A stretch of DNA of 33,045 bases, from contig CAMPET010000048.1 of the NCBI GenBank assembly GCA_946803715.1, forward strand, positions 198,367 to 231,411. Direction: 5' to 3'. The stretch comes from Beroe ovata. Taxonomy: Eukaryota > Ctenophora > Nuda > Beroida > Beroidae. A program made the translations under genes and the position numbers. Below are positions 32,287 through 33,045 of the stretch, piece by piece (positions within the stretch are counted from its first letter, which is position 1; every line of letters begins with the position of its first letter). The notes beneath the pieces were generated by a model. That model did not search any database and was not told where the DNA came from. It saw nothing but the letters and a program-made list of their open reading frames with translations.

Positions 32287-33045
32287 ACAATGGTCCGGTG
32301 GGGGAAGGTTGGCATTGTTCACCGCAGGGAATCGATCACGACGATTTCTGGTGATCCTTGCGGCTCTTTCTCCACGCAGTGGAATAATATAGATCCGCTC
32401 CTATTTTACAGCTATTGTTTCCACGCATCGGTTGTTGTGAGCTCTTGTCCGATTGAAATTGCTGATCGCCTCCTCCTCTCTTCCCCCCCTCGATAGTTAC
32501 GGCGGTGCTAATTAGCAATCCTAACAATGTTCCAATAATTCACTCGGGGGCTGCTCCCAACGGGGAATAATCAGCCCCCCCCCCACATACAACGAGCACT
32601 AGTACTTTAATTCGCATTATTACAGTACCCAAAATTTCGTTGATTTCAGTTTCTTTTTATCAGCTATTGTTGAAAACTTTTCTAATGGTCACATGACTGC
32701 TCCTCAAACGTTGGTGCTTTTGTTTCCGAGGCTAGAAACAAAAAATGAAATCAAAAATTTGAGAAATCATGGTACCTACTTCGTTTGAGTAACAGAGAAT
32801 AATGTAATTTTTCTCTCTTTTTGATAACAGCTTACTGCTGCAGTGTCCGACTATTCTGAGGCACTCTCTAATCTCTCTATATGTTTCCCTCCATCACCAT
32901 TTCGACACTTGGGGACCAAAACTTTTGCACCTCTTGGCACCGGGAAGAGCGCATGTTGATTGCATTTAGACGATGATGATAAACAAACATGCATCCCCGA
33001 AAACATAGACATGTCCCCACACACACACACACACACACAGACACA
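32287..33045. other. Right-end region without a supported gene
   Basis: After the tentative stop at 32286 there is no recognised gene. A strong acceptor-like ctttttgataacag ends at 32830 and is followed by a 43-codon plus-strand frame ending near 32959 (begins LTAAVSDYSEALSNL), which might be an exon of something further left, but its phase does not match the exons proposed upstream. The window ends in (CA)n at 33018-33045. Confidence 0.4.
33018..33045. repeat. (CA)n microsatellite at window edge
   Basis: About eleven CA units with one cag interruption, running into the right edge. Confidence 0.85.

Noticed and set aside
32831-32959. Open segment LTAAVSDYSEALSNL after a strong acceptor
   Set aside because: It needs a phase-0 donor, and the proposed upstream gene already ends at 32286 in phase. 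Too short to call.
1-33045. CRISPR arrays, bacterial operons, rRNA or tRNA genes
   Set aside because: The tandem repeats here are direct minisatellites without unique spacers, the genes are intron-containing eukaryotic genes, and no tRNA cloverleaf or rRNA core was recognised by eye.

Overview
The window is nuclear DNA from an animal. Genes are split by short introns (mostly 75-130 bases, GT-AG, with matching phases), CA/TG microsatellites are abundant, and there are four assembly gaps (single N at 9422, 10961 and 12634; 431 Ns at 14469-14899). The gene set suggests an early-branching metazoan, with a sponge as my best but unproven guess: a cellular RNA-dependent RNA polymerase, a PIM-type kinase, an NHL-propeller protein, an LDLa-7TM receptor and a GDAP2 orthologue.

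Layout: 249-3713 (minus) is a cellular RdRP whose catalytic DxDGD exon is outside the left edge. 3714-4810 is its upstream region and holds two perfect back-to-back palindromes. 4811-10898 (minus, 5' end not found) is a seven-exon gene for a nuclear-looking protein with a FLYWCH/WRKY-GCM1-type zinc finger that only appears once the exons are joined. 11456-12358 (plus) is a PIM-like kinase followed by a 170-base direct duplication that may carry its last exon twice. 12840-16090 lies between the 3' ends of two convergent genes, has no recognised gene, and is packed with CACGTG sites and TATA-like motifs. 16094-19323 (minus) is a ten-exon coiled-coil/NHL gene. 19400-21700 has no recognised gene. 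21785-23980 (minus) is a single-exon LDLa-containing 7TM receptor. 24484-28693 (minus) is a complete twelve-exon GDAP2-like gene (macro domain plus CRAL-TRIO). 29446-32286 (plus) is a tentative four-exon gene of unknown function, divergent from the GDAP2 gene.

The genes do not form an obvious pathway. The most interesting items are the animal RdRP and its palindromic upstream region, the dense CACGTG (CLEAR/E-box-like) clusters, the zinc-finger protein, and the duplicated kinase 3' exon. Exon structures come from splice-site consensus, phase agreement and family resemblance read by eye; no alignment or transcript data were available.
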